Part shown: positions 1-8,924 of the stretch, piece by piece | Layout of the letters: each line of letters starts with the position of its first letter | Position numbering within the stretch: position 1 is the first letter of the stretch | Assembly (NCBI RefSeq): GCF_031626495.1 | Contig: NZ_JAMQOJ010000002.1 | Span: 124,001 to 188,000, forward strand | Direction: 5' to 3' | Source: Natrinema sp031626495 | GTDB taxonomy: Archaea > Halobacteriota > Halobacteria > Halobacteriales > Natrialbaceae | Length of the DNA: 64,000 bases | Translations under genes and position numbers: made by a program | Notes under the pieces: model-generated | Seen by the model: only the letters and a program-made list of their open reading frames with translations | What the model was told of the DNA's origin: nothing | The model's database searches: none

Positions 1-368
1 TGGATCTTGACGGGGAGCCGGACCGAACGTTCGACCTCACGCTGTCGGGCGGGATGATGGGTGGCGCCGACGCCGACGCGTGGACCATTGACGGGGAGGT
101 GTACCCGGACGCCGACCCGCTCGAAATCAGTGAGGGCGACCACGTCCGCGTACGGATGGTAAACCGCAGTCCGGCGATCCATCCAATGCACCTCCATGGC
201 CACTTCTTCCAGGTCGGCGATGCGATCAAGGACACTGTTCTCGTCGCACCTCACGGCGACCAGGTGACGTTCGACTTCCTGGCGGACAACCCCGGTGACT
301 GGCTGTTCCACTGCCACAACGTCTACCACCTTGAGCGGGGAATGGCTCGCGTGTTCAAATACGACTGA
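1..368 (+). CDS. Multicopper oxidase, C-terminal part (runs off the left edge)
   Basis: The reading frame is already open at base 3, so the gene starts before the window. What is visible is the last cupredoxin domain. HPMHLHGHFFQV carries a type 1 histidine and trinuclear-centre histidines, and HCHNVYHLERGM near the end carries the His-Cys-His, the second type 1 His and the axial Met. These ligands are intact, so this copy could be functional. By family, such enzymes oxidise Cu(I), phenols or nitrogen compounds outside the membrane. Related fragments lie at 42.7-43.0 kb and 55.3-56.6 kb, both broken. The bases after residue about 115 match the inverted copy near 46.86 kb, so a sister oxidase gene once ended there too. 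Confidence 0.9.
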   Translation, partial: DLDGEPDRTFDLTLSGGMMGGADADAWTIDGEVYPDADPLEISEGDHVRVRMVNRSPAIHPMHLHGHFFQVGDAIKDTVLVAPHGDQVTFDFLADNPGDWLFHCHNVYHLERGMARVFKYD

Positions 369-667
369 TCGGCACCACCACGATCAGGAGTACGGTTGCA
401 GACCACGATCACGTCAGTCGATCGTCTGTCGCGCGCTCGTCTCAAGCGCCGGCAACCGACCGTCTGTCGAGCCGGATCATGGCGTAGCTATCGACGATGA
501 AAAACACACCCGAAAGGTGGAAGCTGACGTACCAGAGGAGAATGCCACCTATTCCTCCGGTTAGAGGTGGTGGATACTAAGATACTGATGATCCATCTCG
601 AATTCTGCCGAACTCTGTATCGCGATACTGGATACCGTACCAGGCGCCCTCGATTTTGCTTCGACCA
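350..667 (+). repeat. Copy 1 of an inverted repeat shared with 46541-46865
   Basis: From the last codons of the multicopper oxidase to about base 667, this stretch reads as the reverse complement of 46541-46865 with scattered substitutions and small indels. Shared landmarks are the GATCAGGAGTACGGTT block just after the oxidase stop, the AACACACCCGAAAGGTGG block, and the TATCGCGATACTGGATACC block near 620. Similarity ends abruptly at about 667. In the other copy it continues into the promoter region of the membrane regulator. Read on the minus strand, both copies can encode GVFFIVD-type membrane residues, but in this copy a stop codon interrupts the frame. Confidence 0.8.
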
Positions 668-1287
668 ATCTTGCCATCCTCCCCGCGCTGAAGGGCGGAG
701 AGGATGTCAACTAGAGTCGAATTAGTCTTGCTTCTGACGCCAAGTATAAATTCATTGCCTTATGCAGAGGGTGATTTAAACGCATCGGAGATGTGAAAAT
801 CGACAGAGAACTGTCTCCAGTCCCGTCGACCGGAGATCAATCCTGGTGGTTACGGTATACCCGAACGAAACCGAGATCCGTAGATAAACCACGGATCGTC
901 TTCAGGCATGACTCCCCATTGAGCGCCTCCCTCGTAATCACTTGGGCGCCTCTACGATCAGATTCACCGCGGGTACGATTCGTTTTCGAAGAAATAGCGC
1001 GATGAGGTGGTTATGAAGAGGGATTGCAGCAGGAGTTGATGTGGCCTCCTGCCAACTTTCAGTAGCACCGTGAAAGAGATACCAGTGTCTCCAAAGAGCA
1101 TTGGCGATCAGACTCGATTTGTGAGTCTATCGGAGGCAACTGGAGCATCCGATATTCCCCGATCCTCGGATAGACCTAGTAAGACGGCCCACTCACGGAC
1201 ATCTGAAGCCAAGACCCTTCGCGATACAAACCGACCTCCATTTTTCGTCAAAGACTCGTTCATCCTAAAGATCAGCTCTGTGCCGTA
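668..1287. other. Stretch without a supported gene
   Basis: Just after the repeat boundary, at 675-710, the sequence CCCCGCGCTGAAGGGCGG followed by GATGTCAAC resembles the terminal hairpins of haloarchaeal IS200/IS605-type elements and may be an element end left behind. The remaining 570 bases have only short open frames (70 and 73 codons) with no recognisable domain. I see no promoter or terminator that I would defend. Confidence 0.4.
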
Positions 1288-2076
1288 CTAGCGTTCCTCT
1301 GAGTAGACATCGAAAGACGTAGTGATCAACTCACCGGCAGGCTTCGCCTGGAGAAAGAGCCGATATCGACCGGCGGTAGGGAACTGGACGGCGAATCGAA
1401 TGATGCCATCTTCCGGGTCCGTCTCTTTGGGATGAACATGGAGATACGCGAGGTCTCCGTCACGAAGCGCTACAAGGTGGCCGAGTGCGCCAAGATATGA
1501 CTCAAGATAGGCGGCATGTCCGTCTTGACGTACTTCGAATTCAATACTGATCGTCTCACCAGGGGGTACCTTCTCTGGAGTGAGTTCAACTTCGTATCCC
1601 ATTGCTTCGGTCTCATGCATTGGTCGGGGATGGGCGTCGTACTGGGCCGGGCCCGACGATAACAGGTCCACACCGAGTGTCGTTGGCTGGCCATCTACAC
1701 GGATATCGACGAATGCCCGATAGACGCCGGGATCGGGAAGGGTAAATTCTACTGACCACGTTCCATCATCGGCCAGTGTCGGATGGAGATGCTGAAATCG
1801 CGTCAGATCGCGACGGACAAGGATGAGGTGAGCAAGTTGGTCGTGTGTCTCTTCAAACTCTGAGACAACATTTCCCTCTTCATCGTGTATCTGGTAGGCC
1901 CACTCCCGAGTTTTTTCGGGATCGATTCGGGTCTCAGATGGTTTAAGCAGGAGTCCGTTCGTAGCGACGGTCAGCCCACCAGGGAGTGCGTGGCTTCCAG
2001 AATCGGTATACCCTTTAGGAGGATTACGTCCGTGGTTGTTCACTGTTTGCTCCGAATCGTGGTGATCGTGAGCCAT
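1288..2076 (-). CDS. Putative secreted-type beta-sandwich protein, YtkA/FixH-like double repeat
   Basis: 262 residues if read from the ATG at 2074-2076 (MAHDHHDSEQ), which I prefer. The frame is open further upstream but those residues are the antisense of the divergent exporter. Two similar segments, at about residues 70-140 and 165-255, share a pattern of LxHLHPT or HVHPKE followed by a GxYRxFxQ/DxR strand. This is the arrangement seen in YtkA-like and heavy-metal-associated beta-sandwich proteins of actinobacteria and haloarchaea. The N-terminus is His-rich and has no clear signal peptide. It is divergent from the TauE exporter with about 97 bases between start codons, suggesting a shared regulatory region. 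Its function is unproven; binding of metal or oxyanion is an inference from the His-rich loops. Confidence 0.6.
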   Translation of the reverse strand: MAHDHHDSEQTVNNHGRNPPKGYTDSGSHALPGGLTVATNGLLLKPSETRIDPEKTREWAYQIHDEEGNVVSEFEETHDQLAHLILVRRDLTRFQHLHPTLADDGTWSVEFTLPDPGVYRAFVDIRVDGQPTTLGVDLLSSGPAQYDAHPRPMHETEAMGYEVELTPEKVPPGETISIEFEVRQDGHAAYLESYLGALGHLVALRDGDLAYLHVHPKETDPEDGIIRFAVQFPTAGRYRLFLQAKPAGELITTSFDVYSEER

Positions 2077-2173
2077 AGGAAGTGTACGTCCGCCATCGCC
2101 TACTGTTTTGCCCGCTTTACGGGAAAATGGTAGAGGAGAAACAATTGTAGTGTCTGGGACCGTGTGTGAACGT

Positions 2174-3160
2174 ATGAGCGTTTTTGAAGTAGCTATCCCA
2201 CTCGTCTTGTTGTTCGTCGTGTTCGGCTTGACGGTCGGAATTCTCTTCGGGTTTTTCGGGATGGGCGGGAGCTTTTTCGTCACTCCTGCGCTACTCGTTC
2301 TCGGTCATTCTGCGCCCACTGCCGTCGGGACCGGCCTTGCGTTCGTATTTTGGACCTCGCTCGTCGCGACTTTTTCTCATCGTGATCTGGATCATATCGA
2401 CTATCGGCTCGGTGTTCTGTTGATCGTCGGGACGACGGTTGGTATCGAAATCGGGAAACGAGCACTCCTGGTACTCGTCGGCTTCGGGCTCGCGGATCTC
2501 GTGGTGAGCGTCCTCTATATCGTACTTCTCGCTGTGATCGGCATATTCGTCGTCCGTGACGGACGACACCCGGCGCTCGAAGAGGAGACGGACCTCGCGA
2601 ATCAGTCCCCTCTACTCGAGCGGATCTCTGTTCCGCCGATGGTTTCCGTCCGCGGAAGCACGGAAGTCTCACTCTGGACCGTATCCCTAATCGCGGTACT
2701 GATCGGGACCCTCTCTGGCTTCCTTGGCGTCGGCGGCGGGTTTCTGATGATGCCGGCACTTATGTACGGCCTGGCGATGCCGGGAGCCGTTGCGGTCGGA
2801 ACGGATATCTTTCAGATTACCATTTCCAGCGCCTATGGGGCGTTCGTGTACGGACAGCGAGGGGCGATCCATTTTGCCATGTTGCTTCCCTTGCTTCTCG
2901 GCAGTACGGTTGGAACCCGCGTCGGGTCTCTGCTGACGGAGTATCTCGATGATGCGGAACTCAGAACGAGCTTCGGCGTCATGCTGCTCATTGGAAGCGT
3001 TTCGGTCGCAAGTAAAACCGTTAGCCACACATACGATATCAGACTGCTGCACAATCTCAGTCTGACGCTTCTTCTCGGAGGTGCACTAGTGATGAGTGTG
3101 GCTATTCTCTATCGCGGGATGCAAAATATACGTGACGAGCAGACAACTACGAGACGATAA
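2174..3160 (+). CDS. Sulfite exporter TauE/SafE family membrane protein (paralogue 1)
   Basis: 328 residues from ATG 2174 (MSVFEVAIPL). Hydrophobic segments make two half-repeats, each with a glycine-rich GFFGMGGSFFVTPAL or GFLGVGGGFLMMPAL motif, the signature of TauE/SafE (DUF81) permeases. The two halves are joined by a charged loop around residues 125-165. By family it exports sulfite or other organosulfur anions, or moves related anions. A close paralogue with the same start context lies at 39194-40183; the two agree over almost their whole length and differ mainly in the central loop. The upstream gene is divergent. Confidence 0.9.
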   Translation: MSVFEVAIPLVLLFVVFGLTVGILFGFFGMGGSFFVTPALLVLGHSAPTAVGTGLAFVFWTSLVATFSHRDLDHIDYRLGVLLIVGTTVGIEIGKRALLVLVGFGLADLVVSVLYIVLLAVIGIFVVRDGRHPALEEETDLANQSPLLERISVPPMVSVRGSTEVSLWTVSLIAVLIGTLSGFLGVGGGFLMMPALMYGLAMPGAVAVGTDIFQITISSAYGAFVYGQRGAIHFAMLLPLLLGSTVGTRVGSLLTEYLDDAELRTSFGVMLLIGSVSVASKTVSHTYDIRLLHNLSLTLLLGGALVMSVAILYRGMQNIRDEQTTTRR

Positions 3161-3253
3161 TCGTCCTCTGGGATCTGACCGCACTTGCGGTTCTCCCAGT
3201 TCGACGGCGTCAATCGTAGCGCAGAACACTAGAAACTCCACATTCTTATTATG

Positions 3254-3838
3254 CTAATGGTACACCTTATCTTCATTATTCGGCTCTGAAGCAGTAGTGT
3301 GGAGTCGACCATGAAGATACTGCTCACCCCGTTCCGTCAGTTGATATTTGCCCCGTTTGACCCGCTCAATGAGGCCGTGTGCCTCTAATTCGAGCAGGCG
3401 ACGATTCACCTCCTTCTGACTGAAACCAATATTGAATGCGATAATGGATGGGGTGAGAACCAAATTTGCGTCGTAAAACACACTGAGAATTTCATCATCC
3501 ATCGGCGCCATCCATTCAGTTTGCTGGCGAACCTGAGATGGCTCACTCAATAATACTCGAGACCAATCCCCTGTACGAACATTATTTGTTATAGGGTTAT
3601 AGAGTCCGAAGATGACCAGTAATGCGGCGACCCCATGGACAAGGTGGACCTGCGACGGTGCAATCAGTTCGGTGATCGGTCCGCCGATCACTGCAAGGCC
3701 TAACCCGCTGATAGTGGTGAGTACGAACTGCCGGTATGCCGTCGCTGCCGTCTCGAAGTAAAGAAGGTAGTATAATTCAAGAACAACGATGATCCCGACT
3801 GCCAAATTATACCAAACAAAGGTGGTAGGTCCGTTCAT
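3254..3838 (-). CDS. Membrane-anchored winged-helix protein
   Basis: 194 residues from ATG 3838 (MNGPTTFVWY). Residues 1-90 contain three hydrophobic helices. Residues 125-185 form a winged helix, with QKEVNRRLLELEAHGLIERV and KRGKYQLTERGEQYL, typical of MarR/ArsR-like haloarchaeal regulators that follow a membrane anchor. Its start overlaps the stop of the preceding gene as ATGA, so the pair is translationally coupled. The likely role is a one-component regulator or sensor; the ligand cannot be told from sequence. Confidence 0.75.
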   Translation of the reverse strand: MNGPTTFVWYNLAVGIIVVLELYYLLYFETAATAYRQFVLTTISGLGLAVIGGPITELIAPSQVHLVHGVAALLVIFGLYNPITNNVRTGDWSRVLLSEPSQVRQQTEWMAPMDDEILSVFYDANLVLTPSIIAFNIGFSQKEVNRRLLELEAHGLIERVKRGKYQLTERGEQYLHGRLHTTASEPNNEDKVYH

Positions 3839-4146
3839 GGTTTTCCACCTGTCAGCCGATCCTGTCGGAGTTGACGATGACGGAGTGCGAGCAGACCGAG
3901 GAATATCGCAATAACCGTGTTTGCTCCGCTTCGGAGCACATGGAGGGCCATGGGGTCGAGGTCTGTGGCGAACAGCATAACGTGATATACTGCCAAAACT
4001 ACTAATCCGAGCGAGAGGAGGGCGACCGCCGTCCCAAACGGCGAGTTTCGGAAGATGCTCCACAAGAGAAGTGCAAATATCCCCGCCCCAGTACTGGCGA
4101 TAATCACAAACGGAATGCTAAGCATCTGAACGACCGAGTGGATCAT
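3835..4146 (-). CDS. Small membrane protein, partner of the winged-helix protein
   Basis: 103 residues from ATG 4146 (MIHSVVQMLS), chosen because residues further upstream in the frame are Arg-rich and do not look like coding sequence. There are three predicted membrane helices (about 8-30, 38-60 and 70-92) and a short basic tail. The gene ends in the ATGA overlap with the winged-helix gene downstream, so they form a two-gene operon. Haloarchaeal pairs of this kind are of unknown function. I suggest it forms the sensory membrane part of the neighbour. Confidence 0.65.
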   Translation of the reverse strand: MIHSVVQMLSIPFVIIASTGAGIFALLLWSIFRNSPFGTAVALLSLGLVVLAVYHVMLFATDLDPMALHVLRSGANTVIAIFLGLLALRHRQLRQDRLTGGKP

Positions 4147-4424
4147 GCTATGAGTTCCACGTCTGCTCCTCCTCAATCCATGGCATGAGATATCACCGAT
4201 ACAGTGATCGGCCCGTCGAGAACAAACCCAATCCCGTATTACGGTCCGGAGGCAGTTAGCTCGTGTTGACCAACCATCTCTCAATAGCAGTAATATGCTG
4301 CAAACTGAGCCTCACCGATTCGACATCCTGCCATACCCGAACGGAGTTTTGGACCTCACTATTTCGCCGGTGTAGCAATGGATGTGGATAACAAAACGGA
4401 TCGGCAGCAAGCGACCGACTGCAA

Positions 4425-4778
4425 ATGGCACTAACAGAAATCGACCACGTCAGCGAGAGTGAGGAAATGCAGGAGTGTATCGATAGCTGCTTTGAATGCG
4501 CCCAGGCCTGCGAGTGGTGTGCGGATGAGTGTGCTGGCGAAGGTGAAGAGATGGCTACCTGTCTGCGACTCTGTCGAGACGTCGCTGATCTTGTGACTAT
4601 GCACGCTCGGTTCATGGCCCGCGATTCGGGGTACAGAACGGACATCGCTGCGATCACCGCTGACGCTTGCGAGGAGTGTGCCGACGAATGCGAGCAACAC
4701 GACGAAGAGCACTGTCAGGTCTGTGCAGATGTCCTCCGTGAATGTGCAGAGACCTGCCGAAACATGGCTTCGGCCTGA
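4425..4778 (+). CDS. Cys-rich four-helix copper-binding protein (DUF326/Csp-like)
   Basis: 117 residues with 15 cysteines, many spaced CxxxC or CxxC along predicted helices: CIDSCFECAQACEWCADEC near the N-terminus and ACEECADECEQHDEEHCQVC near the C-terminus. This is the pattern of the DUF326 family, which includes the bacterial copper storage proteins Csp1/Csp3, where Cys lining a four-helix bundle bind many Cu(I) ions. There is no signal peptide, so it is probably cytosolic, like Csp3. It fits the copper theme of the window. Storage of Cu(I) here is inferred from the family. Confidence 0.85.
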   Translation: MALTEIDHVSESEEMQECIDSCFECAQACEWCADECAGEGEEMATCLRLCRDVADLVTMHARFMARDSGYRTDIAAITADACEECADECEQHDEEHCQVCADVLRECAETCRNMASA

Positions 4779-5168
4779 GGTTTCGTTCACTGCGATTCGT
4801 AGCCTTGAGCGTTGACTGCTCTTGGCTGGATCGACTTGCGGAGGTCGAATCAGGGACACGATGACAAAGCAACGACCGGCTGTAACGGTACGATCGGCTA
4901 CTAGCTGGTCGTGGCTCTATTCGAACTTAGCATACCGGCAGTTGGCTGCTGGAACTACGTATCCTCGGCCTTGGATGTTTAGAACTATGGTACGACATCG
5001 TCCGGAGGGCTCTCGTGCTAAGCTTTAGGAGTCGCATTGCGTGCGTCGTAAGCTGCTGCTGGTCGTCCTCGACCTTTCGTATGACGGCTGAATAGAGAAC
5101 TCGATACGGCGATGACTAACGGATCGTCCGACAACCGCTGACGCAAGCGATCACGAGACTAACTCGAT
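4779..5168. other. Stretch without a recognised gene
   Basis: About 390 bases with only one short open frame (68 codons) that resembles nothing I know. It must hold the promoter of the glycosidase that starts at 5169. I can point to no motif with confidence. Confidence 0.4.
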
Positions 5169-7064
5169 ATGCAGTACAAATCTCTCAAGGAGTACGGTGC
5201 AATCGGTGATGGAAATACGGTTGCGCTCGTCGGTCGTGACGGTTCGATCGACTGGTGTCCGCTGCCCCACGTCGAATCGCCGAGTGTTTTCGCCGCGCTA
5301 TTAGATGTTGATCGTGGCGGCCGTTTCACTGTTCAGCCGACGGGGACGTATGAATCAGCGCAGCGGTATCGTGACCGGACGAACGTCCTCGAGACGACGT
5401 TCCAGACCGGAAGCGGCGCGGCGACAGTGACGGATTTCATGCCCGTTGCCGAGGTTGCCGAATCAGGCGACCAACCGCCTGCGGTATATCGAAAGGTGGA
5501 TTGCGAGGATGGCCCGCTTGAGTTCGATGTCGAATTTGAGCCGCGCTTTGACTATGCGCGAGACATACCCGAGATCGAACCGACGACTGACGGCGTCGTC
5601 GCGGCCGGTAGCGACGAACAGGCTATCCTCGCGAGTGATCTACCGCTTACGCCAACAGCCGATGGCCACGGAGTGAACGCGACGGCGACGCTCGAGGGAG
5701 GCGAAACGCGCTGGTTGGTGCTCGGCTATGACGAGGCGATCCCCCTCAAGCCGTCGCAGCACCAGGAGACGCTCGCAGCTGTCACCGACTACTGGCGGAA
5801 GTGGACACATGACTGTGACGAGACGGAATGTCCCGTCGACGATCGGTGGCATGACCTCGCAGTCCGATCCTCACTTGTCCTTAAACTCCTCACCCACCAG
5901 GAAACGGGTGCGGTGTGTGCAGCTCCGACGACCTCATTGCCCGAGGACCTCGGTGGCGTCCGCAATTGGGACTACCGGTACAACTGGATCCGCGATGCGG
6001 CCTTTACCGTTCGAGCGCTGTCTGAACTCGGTCATCTCGAAGAGGCCCGCTCATACTTCGAGTTGTGTCTCGACCACTGCCGGCATCACGACCCCGCTGC
6101 GCTTCCGCCGGTTTACGGTCTCCATGGTGGTGGTGACCTTGAGGAGCAGGTCCTCGATCACCTCGAGGGATATTGTGGATCAGCCCCTGTTCGTATCGGC
6201 AATTCAGCCCGAGAACAACACCAACTCGATGTCTACGGCGAACTCGTTCTCGCGATATACGAGAGCATCCGCTACGGTGAGCCAGTGACGGCTGACGACT
6301 GGACGGTGATGTGCGACCTCATCGACTACGTCTGCGACGGATGGGACGAACCTGATGCCAGTATCTGGGAGACTCGAGACGACCCTCGGCAGTACGTCTA
6401 CTCGAAAGTCATGTGCTGGGCGGCACTGGATCGCGGAATAAAGCTCGCTAACGCGGCGGATGCTGTATCGTCCCCATCCGAGCGCTGGCAGACATGCCGC
6501 GAGGATGTTCGTGAAGCGATTCTTGAACGCGGCTGGAGCGAGAGCGCAAACAGCTTTGTACGGTCGTTCGGCGACGACGATGCGCTTGACGCAGCAAATC
6601 TTCTCGTTCCAGTCGTCGGCCTTCTCCCACCAAATGACGACCGCGTGCAGGGTACAATTGATGCGACGATCGATCGCTTGACCACCGACGACGGACTCGT
6701 CTATCGGTACCACGGTGATGATGGACTCCCCGGAAAGGCGAGTCCGTTTACCGTCTGCTCGTTCTGGCTCGTCACTGCGCTTGCACTCTCGGGGCGAATC
6801 GATGAAGCGATTGACCGCTTCGAATCCGTCCTCAAACGCACTAATCCACTCGGCTTACTGGCCGAGGTAGTCGATCCTGAGACCGGTGAACAGCGTGGTA
6901 ATTTCCCGCAGGCGTATAGCCATGTCGGCCTACTCAACAGCGCACTCTATCTGTCCGACGCGGACGGCTCGAGCGACGCGTCGCCGGCGCCGCTCGGAAC
7001 CGACGGAGCCGACGGAATCGACTCGAGCACGGAGATCGTCCGTCAGCCGAACAACAACGAGTGA
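5169..7064 (+). CDS. Glycoside hydrolase family 15 protein (glucoamylase/trehalase-like)
   Basis: 631 residues. The N-terminal beta-sandwich (residues 1-210) starts MQYKSLKEYGAIGDGNTVAL and contains GRDGSIDWCPLP, as in GH15 trehalases and glucoamylases of archaea and actinobacteria. The catalytic (alpha/alpha)6 barrel has GGVRNWDYRYNWIRDAAFTV around residue 260 and LDHLEGYCGSAPVRIGN around 328-345, with QLDVYGE just after, the usual active-site stretches. The last 35 residues are a Ser/Asp/Gly-rich tail. It lacks a signal peptide, so it probably acts in the cytosol on trehalose or a malto-oligosaccharide; sequence alone cannot decide the substrate. It is followed by the SPW-VKOR gene after only 10 bases, likely in one transcript. 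Confidence 0.9.
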   Translation: MQYKSLKEYGAIGDGNTVALVGRDGSIDWCPLPHVESPSVFAALLDVDRGGRFTVQPTGTYESAQRYRDRTNVLETTFQTGSGAATVTDFMPVAEVAESGDQPPAVYRKVDCEDGPLEFDVEFEPRFDYARDIPEIEPTTDGVVAAGSDEQAILASDLPLTPTADGHGVNATATLEGGETRWLVLGYDEAIPLKPSQHQETLAAVTDYWRKWTHDCDETECPVDDRWHDLAVRSSLVLKLLTHQETGAVCAAPTTSLPEDLGGVRNWDYRYNWIRDAAFTVRALSELGHLEEARSYFELCLDHCRHHDPAALPPVYGLHGGGDLEEQVLDHLEGYCGSAPVRIGNSAREQHQLDVYGELVLAIYESIRYGEPVTADDWTVMCDLIDYVCDGWDEPDASIWETRDDPRQYVYSKVMCWAALDRGIKLANAADAVSSPSERWQTCREDVREAILERGWSESANSFVRSFGDDDALDAANLLVPVVGLLPPNDDRVQGTIDATIDRLTTDDGLVYRYHGDDGLPGKASPFTVCSFWLVTALALSGRIDEAIDRFESVLKRTNPLGLLAEVVDPETGEQRGNFPQAYSHVGLLNSALYLSDADGSSDASPAPLGTDGADGIDSSTEIVRQPNNNE

Positions 7065-7074
7065 GAGACAGACA

Positions 7075-8586
7075 ATGAGCGACACAGACCACGACTCGAC
7101 CGACGAACTGACCGCGGTGACGACCGACGCGCGAGAGCGCCGTTCGCGACCCGACGGCGGCGACGGAAGCGGAGCGGACGGCTCAAACGGGAGCGGCGGA
7201 AACGACGGTGGCGACGGAAACGGCGACGACGGCGACTCGATGCGGCCGGGCGAGATGATGCTCAAACACCCAGTAAAGGAGACCTGGGTCCAGTATGCCG
7301 TCATCTCGCTCGGTATCTGGCTCATCGGGAGTACGCCGGCGCTGGACTACGGGAGCGCGCTGATGGTCTGGAACAGCGTCGTCAGCGGGCTCCTCCTGAT
7401 CGCGCTGGCCGGGCTCACGATCTACCGCGAGAGCGGGTACGCCAACTACGCCAACGGCTTCGTGGGCCTCTGGCTAGTGTTCGCGCCGATCGCGTTCTGG
7501 GCACCGACGGCGGCGGCTTACGCCAACAACGCCCTCGTGGGGACGATGGTGATCACGTTCTCGGTCCTGATCGTGATGCGTTCGGAGATGGACGGCCCGA
7601 CCGTTCCTCCGGGCTGGTCGTACAACCCCTCGACGGGCGCACAGCGCGCGCCGCTGATCGCGCTCGGAATCTTCGGGTTCTTCGCCTCGTGGTACATGGC
7701 TGCCTTCCAGCTGGGCTACATCGAGAGCGTCTGGGACCCGATCTACGGCGCGGGCACGGAGCAGATCCTCACTTCGAAGGTGTCGAAGGCCTTCCCGGTC
7801 TCCGACGCTGGCCTCGGGGCGGTCGCCTACTCCGTCGAGGCGCTGATGGGGTTCATGGGCGACCGGCGGCGCTGGCGGACGATGCCGTGGATGGTCGCCT
7901 TCTTCGGCGTCGTCGTGATCCCCCTGGGCTTCATGCAGGTACTGCTGGTCATCATGCAGCCGATCATGGTGGGGACGTGGTGTACCCTCTGTCTCCTGTC
8001 GGCGTTCGGTATGCTCTGGATGATCTCGCTGACCGTCGACGAGGTCGTCGCGATGGGGCAGTACCTCGTCCGGCTGATGCGACAGGGTGACAGCCTCTGG
8101 ACCGCCTTCTGGATGGGCGGCACGTTCCCCGAAGACGAGGCCGGCGTCGGCGACGGCGCGATGCGAGAGATCGACGATGCGCCCGCACGCGAGCCGTTCT
8201 GGGGCGTCTCGACCCCGTGGGCGCTGCTGGGCGCGATGGCGCTGGGCGCGTGGCTCATGCTCTCGCCGACCGTCTTCGGGACGACCGGCTTCATGGCCGA
8301 CAGCAGCCACCTAGTCGGCTCGCTGGTCGTCTCCTTCACCGTGATCGCGACCGCTGAACCCGCGCGTGCGCTCCGATTCCTGAACATCCCGCTGGCCGCG
8401 TGGATCGCCGCCGCCCCATGGTTGTTCGACGGCGTTCCGACGCTGGCCGCGATCAACGCGGTCGTCGCCGGGGCGCTCATCGTGGTCCTCAGTGTCCCTC
8501 GGGGCACGTTCGAGGACCGCTACGGCGGCTGGGAGGAGTACGCCACCCTCGAGACGGTCAATCGATTGAATCCTTTCAGAAGCTAA
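7075..8586 (+). CDS. SPW-repeat membrane protein with a VKOR-like domain
   Basis: 503 residues from ATG 7075. The first 55 residues are a Gly/Asp/Asn-rich low-complexity segment. A first SPW-type repeat pair follows (GIWLIGSTPALDYGSALMVWN, then GLWLVFAPIAFWAPTAA, about 75-165). The middle, residues 185-325, is a vitamin K epoxide reductase-like membrane domain with the redox pair Cys303-Thr-Leu-Cys306 in GTWCTLCLL. The C-terminal part, about 380-485, is another SPW repeat (GAWLMLSPTVFGT, and AAWIAAAPWLFDG). The N-terminal loop cysteines of classic VKOR are not visible, so electron relay through quinone is uncertain. It is GC-rich compared with flanking genes. A short two-repeat SPW protein lies at 14077. 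Confidence 0.85.
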   Translation: MSDTDHDSTDELTAVTTDARERRSRPDGGDGSGADGSNGSGGNDGGDGNGDDGDSMRPGEMMLKHPVKETWVQYAVISLGIWLIGSTPALDYGSALMVWNSVVSGLLLIALAGLTIYRESGYANYANGFVGLWLVFAPIAFWAPTAAAYANNALVGTMVITFSVLIVMRSEMDGPTVPPGWSYNPSTGAQRAPLIALGIFGFFASWYMAAFQLGYIESVWDPIYGAGTEQILTSKVSKAFPVSDAGLGAVAYSVEALMGFMGDRRRWRTMPWMVAFFGVVVIPLGFMQVLLVIMQPIMVGTWCTLCLLSAFGMLWMISLTVDEVVAMGQYLVRLMRQGDSLWTAFWMGGTFPEDEAGVGDGAMREIDDAPAREPFWGVSTPWALLGAMALGAWLMLSPTVFGTTGFMADSSHLVGSLVVSFTVIATAEPARALRFLNIPLAAWIAAAPWLFDGVPTLAAINAVVAGALIVVLSVPRGTFEDRYGGWEEYATLETVNRLNPFRS

Positions 8587-8588
8587 CG

Positions 8589-8835
8589 ATGGCAAGAGAC
8601 AGTGATTCGGAAGTCATCGTCATGGGTGGCATCGGCCGGCGCCGGACGAGCCACCGCTTACGCGTTCGCAGAAGGCGGAGCAAGGATTGGTTTCTTAGCT
8701 CGGAGCGAGGACGGCCTCGAAAGTGCATGCGAGGACGACGAACTAGGTTAGTGGTGAGGGAATTATCCCAACAGATGGCGCTGATCCAGTCGAAATTGGG
8801 ACCGCAGCCGAAACTCGTTGAAAACGATCCAATTT
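8589..8835 (+). pseudogene. Short-chain dehydrogenase/reductase remnant
   Basis: ATG 8589 starts MARDSDSEVIVMGG, the beginning of a Rossmann fold. The frame then shifts: a second frame reads GAGRATAYAFAEGGARIGFL, then ARSEDGLESACEDDE, and stops. A third frame reads IIPTDGADPVEIGTAAET before a TGA. Pieced together these are the first 60-70 residues of an SDR with the TGxxxGxG turn, an acidic second strand region and the DGADPVEI stretch. At least two frameshifts are needed and the catalytic half is absent, so this is a degraded fragment. Confidence 0.7.
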
Positions 8836-8924
8836 GCATAGGTTCTCAGTAGAATGCAGCAATCCCATTCAATTTCTTACCAGAGTCACCCGTGTATATC
8901 GGTGTTCCAATTGTGAATTGAATA

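Noticed and set aside
7474..8310. Long minus-strand open frame of 278 codons
   Set aside because: It lies fully inside the GC-rich SPW-VKOR gene and is Arg/His-rich; a shadow of third-position GC.
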